A stretch of DNA of 64,000 bases from Lottia gigantea (Eukaryota > Mollusca > Gastropoda > Lottiidae). Below, piece by piece: positions 62,045 through 64,000 of this stretch (the stretch's first letter is position 1; every line of letters begins with the position of its first letter). The stretch is taken from assembly GCF_000327385.1 (NCBI RefSeq), contig NW_008708797.1, positions 1,220,024-1,284,023 on the forward strand, in the 5' to 3' direction. The position numbers were made by a program, and so were the translations under genes. The notes under the pieces are model-generated. The model saw nothing but the letters and a program-made list of their open reading frames with translations. It was not told the origin of the DNA and made no database searches.

Positions 62045-63480
62045 CAAAATATCAGACAATCCATTTATCAATTGATAACATCCTATTGACATGGGATCAT
62101 ACAGTCAAAATATAAGACAATCCTATTATCAATTGATAACATCCTACTGACATGGGATCATTCCGTCAAAACATAAGACAATCCTATTATCAATTTATAA
62201 CATCCTACTGACATGGGATCATACAATCAAAATATAAGACAATCCTATTAACAATTGATAACATCCTACTGACATGGGATCATACAATCAAAATATAAGA
62301 CAATCCTATTATCAATTGATAACATCCTACTGACATGGGATCATACAATCAAAATATAAAACAATCCTATTATCAATTGATAACATCCTACTGACATGGA
62401 ATCATACAATCAAAATATAAGACAATCCTATTAACAATTGATAACATCCTACTGACATGGGATCATACAATCAAAATATAAAACAATCCTGTTATCAATT
62501 GATAACATCCTACTGACATGGAATCATACAATCAAAATATAAGACAATCCTATTATCAATTGATAACATCCTACTGACATGGGATCATAACAATCAAAAT
62601 ATAAGACAATCCTATTATCAATTGATAACATCCTACTGACATGGGATCATACAATCAAAATATAAGACAAACCTATTAACAATTGATAACATCCTACTGA
62701 CATGGGATCATACAATCAAAATATAAGACAATCCTATTATCAATTGCTAACATCCTACTGACATGGGATCATACAATCAAAATATAAGACAAACCTATTA
62801 ACAATTGATAACATCCTACTGACATGGGATCATACAATCAAAATATAAGACAATCCTATTAACAATTGGTAGCATGCTACTGACATGGAATCATACAATC
62901 AAAATATAAGACAATCATATTATCAATTGATAGCATCCTACTGACATGGAATCATACAATCAAAATATAAAACAATCCTATTATCAATTGATAACATGCT
63001 ACTGACATGGGATCATACAATCAAAATATAAGACAATCCTATTACCAATTGATAACATGCTACTGACATGGGATCAAAACAATCAAAATATAAGACAATC
63101 CTATTATCAATTGATAACATCCTACTGACATGGAATCAAAACAATCAAAATATAAGACAATCCTATTATCAATTGATAACATCCTACTGACATGGGATCA
63201 CTGACATGGGATCATACAATCAAAATATAAGACAATCATTTTATCAATTGATAACATCCTACTGACATGGGATCATACAATCAAAATATAAGACAATCCT
63301 ATTAACAATTGGTAGCATGCTACTGACATGGGATCTTACAATCAAAATATAAGACAATCCTATTAACAATTGATAACATCCTACTGACATAGGATCATAC
63401 AATCAAAACATAAAACAATCATATTATCAATTGATAACATCCTACTGACATGGGATCATAAAAGCAAAATAAAAGACAAT
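62045..63480. repeat. 61-bp satellite (about 23 copies)
   Basis: Unit TACAATCAAAATATAAGACA ATCCTATTATCAATTGATAA CATCCTACTGACATGGGATC A, 61 bp, highly uniform. Variants fall at a few sites (ATCAATTG/AACAATTG, AAGACA/AAAACA, GGGATC/GGAATC), and a pair of variants alternates over neighbouring units. Each unit holds the palindrome ATCAATTGAT. One 15-bp partial duplication lies near 63,200. Non-coding. Confidence 0.95.
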
Positions 63481-64000
63481 ACTCTCATCAACTTTGCCAC
63501 AAAATCATAAAATCAAAATATCTGTTATAATTTGTAAACTATCTATTACCAAATTACCATTATGCAAACATTTTCACTGATTTCAATTTTACACATAAAC
63601 AGTTAATCAGAGTACATGCACCTTAAACTTCAAATTTGATAGTGTTTTTGATATTTAACCTCTATTCTTACTCTGTCACAATGCAAAATTTGATTGATTG
63701 GGTATTCACCTTTAACAAAATTCACTGAATCAAATGCCTATCCTGCATCCATGGTAACGAAATTGCTGATGACACTAATTAAGGTGTAGGGATCAGGTAA
63801 GTGCCATAGGCTCTTAAAATCAAGGGCTGGACTAAAAAAAAACCTCTTGATATACCTTTTACCTTTTAATCAAATCAAATTTATAGTATGGACTTCCTTC
63901 TATTGGCTAGAATGTGCTCCTTCCAACTTGTAACTTTGGTATTGTTGAGGTTACATATTGTAAATCTCCAGTTAACAATACAAATTTAAAAGGTTATGAA
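63481..64000. other. Spacer at the right edge
   Basis: AT-rich, no supported gene, RNA or repeat. Confidence 0.5.

Noticed and set aside
61990-63490. CRISPR-like array because of the regular spacing
   Set aside because: Units are contiguous with no unique spacers, and the setting is an animal genome; it is a satellite.
1-64000. Retroviral, LTR or Polinton-like remains
   Set aside because: No reverse transcriptase, integrase, capsid or long terminal repeat was seen; repeats are tandem arrays, SINE-like or inverted-repeat elements.

Overview
The window is AT-rich animal nuclear DNA: split genes with GT/AG introns, long AT-rich introns, and a very high load of tandem repeats. The proteins are typical of an invertebrate with a full animal gene set (huntingtin, RhoBTB, UBLCP1, a SOCS-box ankyrin protein, a homeobox protein). 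Together with interspersed elements that resemble repeats known from mollusc genomes, this suggests a spiralian, most likely a mollusc. That placement is an inference. No bacterial, organellar, viral or CRISPR sequence was seen.

Left part (1-9,360), plus strand: a set of alternative terminal exons of a lola-like C2H2 zinc-finger gene. Three intact two-finger exons (1,363; 3,872; 6,545) and one decayed copy (7,182) all begin at a 3' splice site in the same phase and run to their own stop. Between them lie an 84-bp dimeric minisatellite, a foldback element with ~250-300 bp inverted arms and a hairpin-ended repeat element. An 86-bp satellite (7,640-9,215) follows; on the minus strand it is a frameshifted TGEKP-type zinc finger.

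9,362-13,342, minus strand: a divergent homeobox gene (293 residues, intron at homeodomain position 46/47 as in PRD-class genes) and an ASB-type ankyrin/SOCS-box gene (369 residues). 13.3-21.0 kb is mostly spacer with a 27-bp minisatellite, an interspersed repeat and two weak exon-like islands.

21,014-48,511, minus strand: a complete huntingtin gene. I assembled 55 coding exons by hand; the phases chain throughout and the lengths sum to 2,997 codons including the stop. It has a conserved N-terminal 17-residue helix followed by one glutamine, so there is no polyQ tract. One intron is filled by a 34-bp satellite that is an amplified copy of the exon end and its 5' splice site. Another intron holds a 170-bp tandem-repeat element and a 50-N assembly gap.

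48,931-51,404, plus strand: UBLCP1, nine coding exons, head-to-head with huntingtin across about 420 bp that carry an ETS site and two CRE-like half sites. 53,914-59,646, minus strand: a RhoBTB GTPase in eight coding exons, 712 residues. The rest to 64,000 is spacer with a 61-bp satellite (62,045-63,480).

The genes do not form a pathway. Three act near ubiquitin: ASB and RhoBTB are expected substrate adaptors for Cullin-5 and Cullin-3 ligases, and UBLCP1 is a ubiquitin-like-domain phosphatase acting on proteasomes. I see no evidence that this is more than coincidence.
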